Positions 32,855 to 41,594 of a DNA stretch of 49,366 nucleotides are shown piece by piece. The position numbers and the translations under genes are program-made. Location of the stretch: contig JBBRTJ010000010.1 of the NCBI GenBank assembly GCA_038244535.1, forward strand, positions 1-49,366. The letters are read 5' to 3'. Below the pieces are notes generated by a model that saw only the letters and a list, made by a program, of their open reading frames with translations, had not been told where the DNA came from and did not search any database. The stretch comes from JBBRTJ01 sp038244535 (lineage in GTDB: Bacteria > Actinomycetota > Acidimicrobiia > Acidimicrobiales > Ilumatobacteraceae). Numbering within the stretch: the first letter of the stretch is position 1; the number at the start of each line of letters is the position of its first letter.

Positions 32855-33673
32855 ATGAGCGATCGTTCGACCACCACCGTGGCGGCGGGTACCGCCGAGC
32901 ACGTGCCCCTCATCGAGATGCGCAACATCCGCGTCGCCTTCGGCGGCATCCACGCTGTCAACGACGTCACCGTCGACCTCAACGCTGGTGAGGTGGTCGG
33001 GCTCGTGGGCGGCAACGGTGCCGGCAAGTCCACCCTCATGCACACCCTGTCGGGCGCTCACCCCGCCGACTCGGGTGAGATGCGCCTCAACGGGGTGCCG
33101 ATCAGCATTCACAACCCCCGTCACGCGAGAGCCCATGGAATCGAGGTCATCTACCAGAAGCTCGCGCTGGCCGACAACATCGATGCCGCGGGCAACGTGT
33201 TCCTCGGCCGCGAGCTGCGCAGCCGCACTGGCTCGCTGGACGATTCGGCCATGGCGGCGGCAACCCAGCACCTGATGAAGCGGCTGAACCCGCGGTTCAA
33301 GAACCTGAAGACGCCCGTCAAGTCGCTGTCGGGTGGCCAGCGTCAGTCAGTGGCCATCGCCAGAGCCGTCCACTTCCAGGCCAAGATCCTCATCATGGAC
33401 GAGCCGACGGCGGCGCTCGGGCCGGCCGAGACAGCTCAGGTGCGCGACCTGATCCTGCAGCTGAAGTCCGAGGGCATCGGGATCTTCCTGATCAGTCACG
33501 ACATCCACGACGTGTTCGATCTCTCCGATCGGATCACGGTCATGCTGCAGGGCAAGCTCGTCGCCACCGTGAACAAGAACGACGTCACCAAAGACGAGGT
33601 CTTGGCCATGATCATCATGGGCAAGCTGCCCGACGAGGTGTCGAGCGAAGACCTCGCCGAGCTCCACGGCTGA
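32855..33673 (+). CDS. xylG: Xylose-type ABC transporter ATPase, single nucleotide-binding domain
   Basis: 272 residues. Walker A is GGNGAGKSTLMH, the signature LSGGQRQSVAIARAV, Walker B ILIMDEPTAALG, and the switch is FLISHD. Canonical XylG/RbsA proteins are about 500 residues with two fused ATPase domains; this one has only the first. Two copies could form the homodimer, as in actinobacterial FrcA-like ATPases. The ribosome site GGGGAAGGGG precedes ATG 32855. It is the last gene of the importer operon. Confidence 0.9.
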   Translation: MSDRSTTTVAAGTAEHVPLIEMRNIRVAFGGIHAVNDVTVDLNAGEVVGLVGGNGAGKSTLMHTLSGAHPADSGEMRLNGVPISIHNPRHARAHGIEVIYQKLALADNIDAAGNVFLGRELRSRTGSLDDSAMAAATQHLMKRLNPRFKNLKTPVKSLSGGQRQSVAIARAVHFQAKILIMDEPTAALGPAETAQVRDLILQLKSEGIGIFLISHDIHDVFDLSDRITVMLQGKLVATVNKNDVTKDEVLAMIIMGKLPDEVSSEDLAELHG

Positions 33674-33731
33674 TTTCTTGGTCCGCACCACCGCTCCAGG
33701 CTGGACGACGTCCGGGACCTACGATCGGCGG

Positions 33732-34064
33732 ATGGACGGTGTGGCCTCTCCGCACGTGTTCCGGGTCACGGTGAGGGGGCGGTTCGCCGACCTGACCGAC
33801 CAGGCCCGGCGCTACCTCGTGGGCGCCCAAGGCGATCACGACGTCTTCCTGTCGGCGTACACGCCCGAGGGAACCTTCACCTACGACACGAGGATCGCGT
33901 TCTTCAACCTCCGCTACGAGGTCCGCGCCAGCGGTCCCGACGCGGCGCGCGACGCTGGGCTTCGAGAGGCTGAGGCGTTCCTGAACACCATGTCGTTCGG
34001 CTTTCGTGGCCTCACCACCGATGTGGTCGACGTCTCGGCTATCTGGGACGACCTCGGGCGCTGA
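33732..34064 (+). CDS. DUF6204-like small protein
   Basis: 110 residues. The N-terminal FRVTVRGRFADLTDQARRYL, then AYTPEGTFTYD and RIAFFNLRYEVR, match a small actinobacterial family of unknown function (DUF6204). No membrane segment or catalytic motif is seen. ATG 33732 is chosen because the conserved part starts 8 residues later; a longer frame from 33678 would overlap only the short gap after xylG. It is probably transcribed separately from the importer. Confidence 0.75.
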   Translation: MDGVASPHVFRVTVRGRFADLTDQARRYLVGAQGDHDVFLSAYTPEGTFTYDTRIAFFNLRYEVRASGPDAARDAGLREAEAFLNTMSFGFRGLTTDVVDVSAIWDDLGR

Positions 34065-34192
34065 TCGCCGAGCGTCAGCGGCTGCCCGCTCGCATGCGGT
34101 CGGGGAGGCAGGGGGGAGTGCCCGCTCGTTGGTGAGCGCTTCGGCCCGGGGCCGCTCACCTGGGTCGGCGATGAGCTGCTTCATGATCACGG

Positions 34193-34728
34193 TCAGCCGG
34201 CAGTGGCGCCAACGCGTGGGTAGAGCTTGGGGAACCACGGGCCGCGAAGCGGCTGGCCGGGCTCGATGAGCGCGCTTGTGCCCGGGTAGGTCGGGGCCGG
34301 GCGAGGCTGGCGCTGGTAGACGACGTCGTCGCCGAAGAAGCGCACCGACAGCGTGCGGCGGGGCCGGCTGTTGGCGCTGGCACCGCCGCCGTGCAGCAGG
34401 CCGGGGTGGAACAGGACGACGTCGCCGCGGGTCACGGGGTGCCGAGCACGGCGGCCACGACGTCGACCACGGGGGAGTGAGCGAGGAGCATCTGGTACTC
34501 GGGAACGGCGGCGTCGTTGCAGTAGTCGTCGATGAACTCGCGGGGCGTGCCCTCGTAGTGCTTGGCGAAGAACGGCCCGGGGTTGCGCAGGTTGCGCTTC
34601 ACGCCGAGCTCGACGAGGTCCATCCAGGTTGGTGCCAGGACCTGGGGGAGCAGGACGACGCCGTCCTGCCAGAACTGTCGCCTCATCTCGGCAGTCACGT
34701 AGGGGTGGTCGGGCATGCCCCGTGACAC
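34193..34728 (-). pseudogene. Phytanoyl-CoA dioxygenase-like gene with an internal deletion and frameshift
   Basis: The 5' part (34728 to about 34435) encodes a good N-terminus (VTAEMRRQFWQDGVVLLPQV ... VVAAVLGTP) and hits a TGA at 34434-34432. The 3' part continues at the same point in another frame: VTRGDVVLFHPGLLHGGGA, then RRTLSVRFFGDDVVY, ending at 34193. Intact family members have about 90 more residues between these two blocks, including the HxD iron-binding pair, which is absent here. So the gene has lost its middle and its frame and cannot make an active 2-oxoglutarate-dependent dioxygenase. An assembly collapse is the alternative. Confidence 0.82.
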
Positions 34729-34778
34729 GGGAGAGACCCGGTCGACTGACGGCGATCACGCTCGGGCGCCGACTCCCC

Positions 34779-35279
34779 CTACCGGTCGGTCAGTCCTCGA
34801 TCAGCAGCCAGATCCGGCCGATAGGCGGCAAGGTCCGAGCGCTCGACGAGCTCGATGATCGTGCCCTCGGGGTCGCGGAAGAACGCGATCTTCACGCCCG
34901 CCGCAGTGACGGTGACGAGCCGTTCGGTGAGTGCCGTCGCCCCGAGGGCCATGGCGTGCTCGGTGCGTGCGTCCAGGTCGTCGACGTAGAACGTGAGGTA
35001 GGCCACGCCACACTGGGCGGTCATGTCGGCGATCGCCGGGACGGGCACCGCCGCCGGGTTGACGTTGGGGCGGAGCAACTTGATCCGCTCTCCCCACATC
35101 GTCTGCATCCAGACGATCTCGACGTCGTCGCTGCCGAGCCCGATCGGCTGCGTGCGTGCCGCCGGAAGCGTGGCCCGCGTCACCTCGTGGCACCCGAGAA
35201 CGGCCTCGTAGAACCTCACCATCTCATCCAAGTCGGCCACGCACAGGCCCAGCTCCAACGGAGCCACCATGCCACTCAT
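34779..35279 (-). CDS. VOC (glyoxalase-fold) protein
   Basis: 166 residues. It opens with LELGLCVADLDEMVRFYEAVLG and ends with VKIAFFRDPEGTIIELVE, the two halves of a vicinal-oxygen-chelate fold. Possible metal ligands are Glu in the last strand (IIELVE) and residues in the first. The start is ATG 35279; an in-frame GTG at 35285 and ATG at 35270 are alternatives. It lies just upstream of the damaged dioxygenase on the same strand, so the two may once have been one catabolic unit. Substrate unknown. Confidence 0.83.
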   Translation of the reverse strand: MSGMVAPLELGLCVADLDEMVRFYEAVLGCHEVTRATLPAARTQPIGLGSDDVEIVWMQTMWGERIKLLRPNVNPAAVPVPAIADMTAQCGVAYLTFYVDDLDARTEHAMALGATALTERLVTVTAAGVKIAFFRDPEGTIIELVERSDLAAYRPDLAADRGLTDR

Positions 35280-35387
35280 GGCCACAGTGTCCTACAAAGC
35301 AGCGACGGCAGGCGGGGTGGCTCGAGGGCGATGCCATGATGCGGTCGGTGCCGGCGCCACCGTGCCGGCACGACCAGGGGAGGCAAC

Positions 35388-36452
35388 ATGAGCGGCGTGG
35401 CACGTGCGAACGGCGAGGCGGGCGTGGTCGCCCTCTGCTCCTCCCACGATGATGCCCTGGCGGCTGCCGCCGCGGCCAGGGTGTGCGGGCCGACGAGCCT
35501 CGCTGTCTACCTTGCGGTTGGCGCCGGCCTGGGCGTGGTTCAGACCACTGGCCACGCCGACGACCTGGTCGCGGCGATGGCCCCCTGGGCCGGTGTGGGT
35601 GTGCACCGCACCGCAACGCGAAGGCTGCTGCGCCACCGGCTGACGTGGGAGCCGGGAGACCCGACCCCGGGCGTCACCATGCTCTACCTCACGTACGCCC
35701 GGCCTGGGCTCAGCGCCGACGACTACCACCGTTACTGGGAGCGCGAGCACGGGCCGCGGGCGCTGCGCCACCACCTCGGCATGTGGGACTACGCGCAGGT
35801 CTCGGTGACGGGCACGATGCAGGGCGAGCCCGTCGACGGCATCGCCATCACGCAGTGGCCGCAGGCCGAGGACCTTGAACAGCGGTTCACCGACGGGTCC
35901 GTCGGCACGGCGGTCATCCAACGGGACGCGGCGCGGTTCACCGACCTCGGTGTCCTCGCCCGGCACCTGATGGAAGAGACGGTCCTGGTCGAGCGTGCGT
36001 GGCCGACGACGGGACGGGTCGAGATCACCGACGCGCGTCATCTCGTGTTCGACCGTCCCGTGGCTGCCGTGTGGCCGCTCCTCGGGCGGTTCGGCGCCTT
36101 TCTCGACTGGTGGCCCGGCGGGTTCACCGACTGCGTGACGGGGAGCGAGGAGGGTGTGGGCATGACCCGAACGCTCACCCGTGCCGACGGATCGTTCGTG
36201 GTGGAACGGCTGATCGAGCATCGGCCCGACGAGGCGATGCTGCAGCTCGTGATCGACGAGGGAATGCCAGGGGCGGTCGAGTCCTACACGTGTCGGTACG
36301 AGGTCCGCCCCGTGGGCCACGATCGCTGCCGGCTCGACTGGTACCCCCGCGCTGTCATGCACGCCGATGCGTTGGACGTGTTCGGCGCCATCGTCGACCG
36401 GGGCTGGGCCATGGTGGCCGACGGGCTGAGCACCGCGGTCGCCCAGATCTGA
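35388..36452 (+). CDS. EthD-domain / SRPBCC-domain fusion protein
   Basis: 354 residues. The central part has the EthD-like signature MLYLTYARPGLSADDYHRYW followed by EHGPRALRHH (about 100-130). The C-terminal 150 residues look like an SRPBCC (polyketide cyclase/START-like) fold beginning VEITDARHLVFDRPVAAVWP. The first 90 residues are not recognised. ATG 35388 has the site AGGGGAGG. EthD domains help degrade ethers or aromatics in some operons; here no partner is adjacent, so the role is unknown. Confidence 0.72.
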   Translation: MSGVARANGEAGVVALCSSHDDALAAAAAARVCGPTSLAVYLAVGAGLGVVQTTGHADDLVAAMAPWAGVGVHRTATRRLLRHRLTWEPGDPTPGVTMLYLTYARPGLSADDYHRYWEREHGPRALRHHLGMWDYAQVSVTGTMQGEPVDGIAITQWPQAEDLEQRFTDGSVGTAVIQRDAARFTDLGVLARHLMEETVLVERAWPTTGRVEITDARHLVFDRPVAAVWPLLGRFGAFLDWWPGGFTDCVTGSEEGVGMTRTLTRADGSFVVERLIEHRPDEAMLQLVIDEGMPGAVESYTCRYEVRPVGHDRCRLDWYPRAVMHADALDVFGAIVDRGWAMVADGLSTAVAQI

Positions 36453-36458
36453 GACTGG

Positions 36459-36902
36459 TCAGCGGCGCTTCGCGATGAACACAGGTATCTGACGATCGGT
36501 CTTGGCCTGGTACTCCGCGTACGGGGGGAAGGCGGCGACGCACCGCGACCACCACAGGTCCTTCTCGTCGCCGGTGATCTCACGGATCGTCACCGGGAAC
36601 GGCTCGGGCCCGTCCTGGACCAACACGGAGTCGGGGTGAGCCAGCAGGTTGAAGTACCACACCGGGTGCTTGGGCGCTCCGCCCATCGAGGCCACCAGGG
36701 CGTACTCACCGTCGTGCTCGACGCGCATCAACGGCGTCTTTCGCACGGCGCCGGTGCGGGCCCCGATGGTGGTGACGATGAGGATCGACAAGCCCGTGTC
36801 GCGCAGGGTGTTGGCGCGGGTTCCGCCCGATGCCTCGTACTCCTCGACCTGGGTGCTGACCCAGTCCCACGGGCTCGGGGCGTACTCGTTCGGTGCAGTC
36901 AT
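36459..36902 (-). CDS. Deazaflavin (F420)-dependent nitroreductase-family protein
   Basis: 147 residues. Motifs are LIVTTIGARTGAVRKTPLMRV, YALVASMGGAPKHPVWYFNL and LWWSRCVAAFPPYAEYQAKT, which are those of the Ddn family of F420H2-dependent reductases. ATG 36902 is preceded by GAGAGG. Such proteins reduce quinones or nitro compounds and support an actinobacterial host that makes F420. It is convergent with the EthD fusion gene. Confidence 0.92.
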   Translation of the reverse strand: MTAPNEYAPSPWDWVSTQVEEYEASGGTRANTLRDTGLSILIVTTIGARTGAVRKTPLMRVEHDGEYALVASMGGAPKHPVWYFNLLAHPDSVLVQDGPEPFPVTIREITGDEKDLWWSRCVAAFPPYAEYQAKTDRQIPVFIAKRR

Positions 36903-37053
36903 CTGTGACCTCTCCTCGATCCACCTTGGCCGGTCACGGTATCTGGGGAAGCCGCGTCGGCGAGGACCTGGGAGCGGCGGCGAGCGGGTCGTCGCCGCCG
37001 GCGATGACGAGGGTCAGGGCGCTGATGGCGGCACGGTGGAGTGGGTCGGGCCC

Positions 37054-37584
37054 TCAGACCGGAGTGCCCGCATCGGCCCACGCCCGGTGCATCCGGTTGT
37101 GCGCAGAGTGGACTGACAGCACGCCACCAACGGTGCCATCGGCCCACGGCGCGCCGGGGATCTTGGACGCCAGCTGATCATCGTCGAGCGAGGCGAGCAA
37201 CGCGAGGGTGTCGGCGCGCACCGTGAGGCCGATCCGCACGAGCTCGTCGACCGGCTTGCCTTCCTGCTCCTGCTTCCATCCCTCGGTGTAGGTGTGGACA
37301 TAGACCATCAGGTCATCCATCGGGCGCAGTGCCTTGCCCGACCCGTCGACCATCGCCGTGTCCATGCCTTGCTCGCCGCGGAGGTGGCGTCGGACCATCT
37401 CGTTGAAGCTGCGCTCGATCAACGTGGTGTGGATGAAGTGATCGGCGTACGTCCACCACGACTCGGGGTCGTGCTCGCTGCGCGTCCGCGGTGCGCGCCG
37501 CTCCTCATCGCTCATCGCCGCAAGCGCCTCCAAGGCGTCGGCCCGACCCCGGTTCAGCTCGATCTCGATCTCGATGCGGTTCAC
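37054..37584 (-). CDS. DinB-superfamily (four-helix) protein
   Basis: 176 residues from GTG 37584. It is all helical and has histidines in the DinB-like pattern: TYADHFIHTTLIERSFNEM in the second helix and VHSAHNRMHRAW near the C-terminus. The acidic-basic N-terminal segment IEIEIELNRGRADALEAL resembles the first helix of the ClbS/DUF1706-like group. The function could be thiol-dependent transfer or metal binding; neither is shown. A much longer upstream frame is the antisense of the alditol oxidase gene and is not used. Confidence 0.7.
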   Translation of the reverse strand: MNRIEIEIELNRGRADALEALAAMSDEERRAPRTRSEHDPESWWTYADHFIHTTLIERSFNEMVRRHLRGEQGMDTAMVDGSGKALRPMDDLMVYVHTYTEGWKQEQEGKPVDELVRIGLTVRADTLALLASLDDDQLASKIPGAPWADGTVGGVLSVHSAHNRMHRAWADAGTPV

Positions 37585-37644
37585 GCCGCCCGAACCTAGC
37601 GAGTCGGTCCCGCCGGCCCACGGGGTCGTCGCCGTCCGTGGTGC

Positions 37645-38886
37645 ATGCAATGCTCGTTCGTGGAACGCAACTGGGCGGGGAACATCCAGTACCGGCCGTC
37701 GGAGGTCTTGCGGCCGGCGTCGGTTGACGAGCTGCGCGACATGGTCGTGAGCGCGGACCGTGTCCGTGTGCTCGGCACTCGTCACTCGTTCAACGACATC
37801 GCCGACGCCGACGCGCTGATCAGCCTCGAGGGGCTCGGTGACGATGTCGTCGTCGGTCCGGACGCATCGACGGTCGAGCTCAACCCGGCGATGACGTACG
37901 GGCGCCTGGCCCGAGTCCTGCACCGCCATCGACTGGCCCTGCACAACCTTGCGTCGTTGCCGCACATCTCGGTGGGCGGTGCCGTTGCCACGGCGACGCA
38001 CGGCTCCGGCGACCGGCTCGGCAACCTGGCTACGGCCGTCAGCGCACTCGACGTCCTGTGCTCGAACGGCGAGATCGTGCACCTCGAACGGGCCGACGCC
38101 GACTTCGCCGGGGCGGTGGTCGGGCTCGGCGCGCTCGGCTGCGTGCTGCGCGTCCGACTGGACGTCGAGCCCGAGTACGAGATGACGCAGCGCGTGTATG
38201 AAGGCGCGGCGTGGCCGGCCGACACCTCCCACTTCGACGAGCTGACCTCGGCGGGCGACAGCGTCAGCTTGTTCACCACCTGGCACGACCGCATCGAGCA
38301 GGTATGGGTGAAGTCACGTGATGGCCGCTCGGTCGAGCTGCCCGGCGCCCGACCGGCGACCCACGCCCGACATCCCATCTCGGGTGTGTCGGCTGACCAC
38401 TGCACGGCGCAACTCGGCGTCTCGGGGCTGTGGTCAGATCGGTGGCCGCACTTCAGGATGGACTTCACGCCGAGCAGCGGCGACGAGTTGCAATCCGAGC
38501 TGCTGCTGCCACGCGAATGCATCCTCGAGGCGATCGAGGTCGTCCGCAGGTTCGCCGGCGCCATGGCGCCCCACCTCTTGGTGAGCGAGATCCGTTCGGT
38601 CGCCGCCGACACGCTCTGGATGAGTCCGGCGCACCGCCGGGCCTCAGTCGCGCTCCACTTCACCTGGAGGCCACACGCTGCTGAGGTCGTCCGATTGATC
38701 GCTCGGCTCGAGGACGCACTGTCGTCGTTCGCGCCGAGGCCCCACTGGGCCAAGCTGTTCGCTGCCGACAGGGACGCGCTCCGCCAGCGCTACCCACGCT
38801 TCGCAGACTTCAACGAGCTGGTCGGTCGCTTCGACCCCCGCCGCGCGTTCGGCAACGACTGGCTCCGGCGGTACATCGTCGGCTGA
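37645..38886 (+). CDS. FAD-linked alditol/xylitol-type oxidase
   Basis: 413 residues. The PP-loop FAD domain has RVRVLGTRHSFNDIAD; His47 corresponds to the covalent FAD attachment His46 of Streptomyces AldO. GGAVATATHGSGDRLGNLAT is the second FAD motif. The N-terminus (NWAGNIQY) and C-terminus (FNELVGRFDPRRAFGNDWLRR) also match alditol oxidases, which oxidise xylitol or sorbitol to the aldose with H2O2 release. This fits the xylose-type importer 4 kb away. L-gulonolactone oxidase-like enzymes are the alternative. Confidence 0.88.
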   Translation: MQCSFVERNWAGNIQYRPSEVLRPASVDELRDMVVSADRVRVLGTRHSFNDIADADALISLEGLGDDVVVGPDASTVELNPAMTYGRLARVLHRHRLALHNLASLPHISVGGAVATATHGSGDRLGNLATAVSALDVLCSNGEIVHLERADADFAGAVVGLGALGCVLRVRLDVEPEYEMTQRVYEGAAWPADTSHFDELTSAGDSVSLFTTWHDRIEQVWVKSRDGRSVELPGARPATHARHPISGVSADHCTAQLGVSGLWSDRWPHFRMDFTPSSGDELQSELLLPRECILEAIEVVRRFAGAMAPHLLVSEIRSVAADTLWMSPAHRRASVALHFTWRPHAAEVVRLIARLEDALSSFAPRPHWAKLFAADRDALRQRYPRFADFNELVGRFDPRRAFGNDWLRRYIVG

Positions 38887-38927
38887 ACCGTGGGATCAGG
38901 GTTCGGGCGTTCGGGATGCGATCGCAG

Positions 38928-39920
38928 TCAAGCGGTGACGGAGTTGGGGCATGGTCGGTCGGCGGCGAGGTCGTCGAGGTTTGCCAGCGTCACCTCGGCG
39001 ATGGCGGCCAGTGCCTCGGTGGTGAGAAACGCCTGGTGCGCGGTGATGACGACGTTGGGGAAGGTGAGCAGACGGGCGAAGACGTCGTCGTCGAGGATGT
39101 CGTTCGAGCGATCCTCGAAGAACAGCGTGTGCTCCTCTTCGTAGACGTCCAGCGCGAGCGATCCGATCTGGCCTGACTTGAGGGCGTCGACGACGGCGGC
39201 GGTGTCGACAAGTGGCCCACGTCCAGTGTTGACGAGCATCACGCCGCGCTTGCAGCGAGCGATCGTGGCCGCGTTGACGAGGTGGTACGTGCTGTCGAGG
39301 AGCGGGGCGTTCAGCGTGATGATGTCGCACTGGGGCCAGAGGTCGTCGAGGGCGGTGTAGGTGATGCCGAGCTCGACGAGTGCGGGATCGACGACCGGGT
39401 CGGCGGCGATCACGTTGCAGCGGAAGTGCCACAGCAGGCGGGCGACGAGAGCGCCGATCTTGCCGGTGCCGATGACACCGACGGTCTTGTCCTTCAGGTC
39501 GAACCCGACGAGTCCCTCGAGGCTGAAGTTCCGATCGCGGACGCGGTCGTGGGCGCGGGGGATGTGGCGGTTGACGGCGAGGATCAGGGCGATGGTGTGT
39601 TCGGCGACGGCGTTGGGGGAGTAAGCCGGGACGCGTACCACCGAGAGGCCCAGACGGTCGGCGGCGTCGAGGTCGACGTGGTTGTAGCCGGCGGAGCGCA
39701 GCGCGATGTGACGGACGCCGAGACGGGCGAGTTGGCGGAGCACCGCGTCGCTGAGGTCGTCGTTGACGAACGCGCACACCGCGAGGCTGCCTTCTGCGAG
39801 GGTGGCGGTGTCGGAGGTGAGGCGGGCTTCGACGAAGCGGAACCGATGGGCGCGGTCCACGCTCGCCGCGGAGAAGCTGGCTCGGTCGTAGGTGCGGGTC
39901 GAGAACATGGACACATGCAT
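38928..39920 (-). CDS. D-2-hydroxyacid dehydrogenase (D-lactate dehydrogenase-like)
   Basis: 330 residues. The catalytic Arg is in IALRSAGYNHVDL, the NAD-binding motif is GVIGTGKIGALVARL, and the general-base His is in VVITAHQAFLTTEAL. The sequence context (VPAYSPNAVAEHTIALIL) is that of fermentative D-lactate dehydrogenases. GGGGAG lies before several possible starts: ATG 39920 is used, and GTG 39914 has better spacing. It is divergent from a TetR gene across a short AT-rich region with repeated operator-like boxes. Confidence 0.92.
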   Translation of the reverse strand: MHVSMFSTRTYDRASFSAASVDRAHRFRFVEARLTSDTATLAEGSLAVCAFVNDDLSDAVLRQLARLGVRHIALRSAGYNHVDLDAADRLGLSVVRVPAYSPNAVAEHTIALILAVNRHIPRAHDRVRDRNFSLEGLVGFDLKDKTVGVIGTGKIGALVARLLWHFRCNVIAADPVVDPALVELGITYTALDDLWPQCDIITLNAPLLDSTYHLVNAATIARCKRGVMLVNTGRGPLVDTAAVVDALKSGQIGSLALDVYEEEHTLFFEDRSNDILDDDVFARLLTFPNVVITAHQAFLTTEALAAIAEVTLANLDDLAADRPCPNSVTA

Positions 39921-39982
39921 CTCCCCAGTCTGATGTATGGGCCTGACCACGTGCCCCGCTGGCGCCGAGTCCCGGTGGACTG

Positions 39983-40029
39983 ATCGAACGATAAGATAAC
40001 TTGACTGAGGCTGATCGTACGATTAAACT
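39983..40029. promoter_or_regulatory. Divergent promoter with two operator boxes
   Basis: ATCGAACGAT (39983-39992) and ATCGTACGAT (40014-40023, a perfect palindrome) are 31 bp apart, three helical turns, within the repeats CTGATCGAACGATAA and CTGATCGTACGATTA. On the plus strand TTGACT (40001-40006) and TAAACT (40024-40029) form a -35/-10 pair with 17-bp spacing, and the second box fills the end of the spacer. The TetR at 40036 is the probable ligand and could control both itself and the dehydrogenase. Confidence 0.65.
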
Positions 40030-40035
40030 TAAGAC

Positions 40036-40689
40036 GTGACGGCGATCGGCGCAGGACGAGCAAGGCGACACAGCGCCGACGGAACGCGGGAGCGGATCTT
40101 GGCGGCCGCGCTCGACGTGTTCGCCGAGCACTCCTTCGAGGGCGCGGCGACCCGCGAGATCGCAGCGCGTGCCGGCGTGACGCAACCGCTGCTCAACTAC
40201 CACTTCAGCTCGAAAGACGAGTTGTGGCGGGCAGCGGTCGGCGGCTTGTTCGGAGCGCTGAACCTTGCCCTGACCACGCGCGAGAGCGGCTTGCGAGGGG
40301 TCGACGAGCTGACGACGCTGAAGCTGCTCGTGCGCGAGTTCGTGCACTTCTCGGCTCGTCACCCGCAGCTGCATCGCATCATCACCAGTGAGTGTCGGGC
40401 CGATGGGCCGCGAATGGACTGGCTGGTCGACCACCACACCCGACCGTTGTACGAGGCGACGGTCGCCAGGTATGCCCGGCTCGTCGAGCAGGGTCAGGTT
40501 CGGGGCATCGCTCCACCGCACTTCTACTACCTCGTCACGGGAGCGGGTCCGACGATGTTCGTGCTCGGCCCGGAATGCCGGCGGCTCACGGGCCTCGACC
40601 CGACGGCCGACGAGGTCATCGAGGCCCACGCCGATGCCGTCATCGCATTTCTCTTCCAGCCATCAGCACCCAACGTTCCAGCCAACTGA
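40036..40689 (+). CDS. TetR-family regulator of the aromatic catabolic module
   Basis: 217 residues from GTG 40036. The helix-turn-helix is ERILAAALDVFAEHSFEGAA, then TREIAARAGVTQPLLNYHF. The C-terminal part (FVHFSARHPQLHRIITSE) resembles the TetR_C domain of AcrR/UidR-like regulators. The GTG begins a few bases after the predicted -10, so a short-leader or leaderless message is likely. Downstream are three catabolic genes with small gaps or overlaps, the likely regulon together with the divergent dehydrogenase. Confidence 0.9.
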   Translation: MTAIGAGRARRHSADGTRERILAAALDVFAEHSFEGAATREIAARAGVTQPLLNYHFSSKDELWRAAVGGLFGALNLALTTRESGLRGVDELTTLKLLVREFVHFSARHPQLHRIITSECRADGPRMDWLVDHHTRPLYEATVARYARLVEQGQVRGIAPPHFYYLVTGAGPTMFVLGPECRRLTGLDPTADEVIEAHADAVIAFLFQPSAPNVPAN

Positions 40690-40706
40690 CCACAGCGAAG
40701 GCCTCC

Positions 40707-41594
40707 ATGAACCATCACGTCGAGATCGCCTACATCGGGATCGAAGTTCCCGATCCGACCGCCCTCACCCCGTTCTTCGGTGAGGTCGTCGGGCTCCAAC
40801 CAGGCGAGCCAGTCGATGGCGCCGTCACGTGGCGCAACGACGACCGCGCTCATCGGGTGATCGTCCAACCCGGTCCGGCCAACGACGCGGTCTTCGTCGG
40901 GTTCGAAGCTGTCGACAGCTCAGCGTTCGACGTCACGATCGCGCGTCTCGTTGCCGCTGGCTTCGACGTCACGATCGGCAGCGACGGCGATCGGCGCCGC
41001 CGCCGGGTGAGCCGATTGGCGCAGACCATGGCGCCGTGGGGGGTGTCGGTCGAGCTGGTCGAGGGTCTCGGTTGCGCCTCGGCGGCGTCCTCGTTGCCAC
41101 TCGTGCCGGGCGGGTTCCTCACCGATGGGGTCGGGTTCGGTCACGTCGTGTTCGCCACGACCGCGTTCGACGAGACGCACCGGTTCCTGGTCGACGGCCT
41201 CGGTCTCGCCCAGTCCGACTGGCTGGAGATGCCGATCATGGAAGGCATCGAACTGGAGGTCCGCTTCTACCACTGCAACGAGCGTCACCACACCGTCGCC
41301 ATCGCTAGGGCGCCGTTCGACCTGCCCCAGAAGCTGCACCATGTGATGTTCGAGACCAACGACCGTGACGACACCGGTGCCGCGTTCGACCGTGCCTGGG
41401 CCAGCGGGTTGGCGATCCCCAATGGGCTCGGCCGCCACGACAACGACGGCATGTTCAGCTTCTACGTGCAGAGCCCCGCGGGGTTCCAGGTCGAAGTCGG
41501 CCACGGCGCCCGGGTGATCACCGACGGGTGGGACGACAACCGCCGCTACGACCGGATCAGTGCCTGGGGCCACCAGCCACTGCGCCACGCATGA
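40707..41594 (+). CDS. Extradiol ring-cleavage dioxygenase (VOC, type I)
   Basis: 295 residues with two VOC modules. Iron ligands in the second module are His146 (GFGHVVFA), His211/212 (KLHHVMFE) and a Glu in GFQVEVGHG, at nearly the positions of BphC (146, 210, 260). This family opens catechol-type rings next to the hydroxyls using Fe(II) and O2. ATG 40707 starts 17 bases after the TetR stop. The end overlaps the hydroxylase start. The first module is diverged (LQTMAPWGVSVELVEG), as usual. Confidence 0.9.
   Translation: MNHHVEIAYIGIEVPDPTALTPFFGEVVGLQPGEPVDGAVTWRNDDRAHRVIVQPGPANDAVFVGFEAVDSSAFDVTIARLVAAGFDVTIGSDGDRRRRRVSRLAQTMAPWGVSVELVEGLGCASAASSLPLVPGGFLTDGVGFGHVVFATTAFDETHRFLVDGLGLAQSDWLEMPIMEGIELEVRFYHCNERHHTVAIARAPFDLPQKLHHVMFETNDRDDTGAAFDRAWASGLAIPNGLGRHDNDGMFSFYVQSPAGFQVEVGHGARVITDGWDDNRRYDRISAWGHQPLRHA

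Noticed and set aside
37054..38286. A 410-codon version of the DinB-like gene
   Set aside because: Its first 234 codons are antisense to the alditol oxidase gene; the conserved protein starts at GTG 37584.
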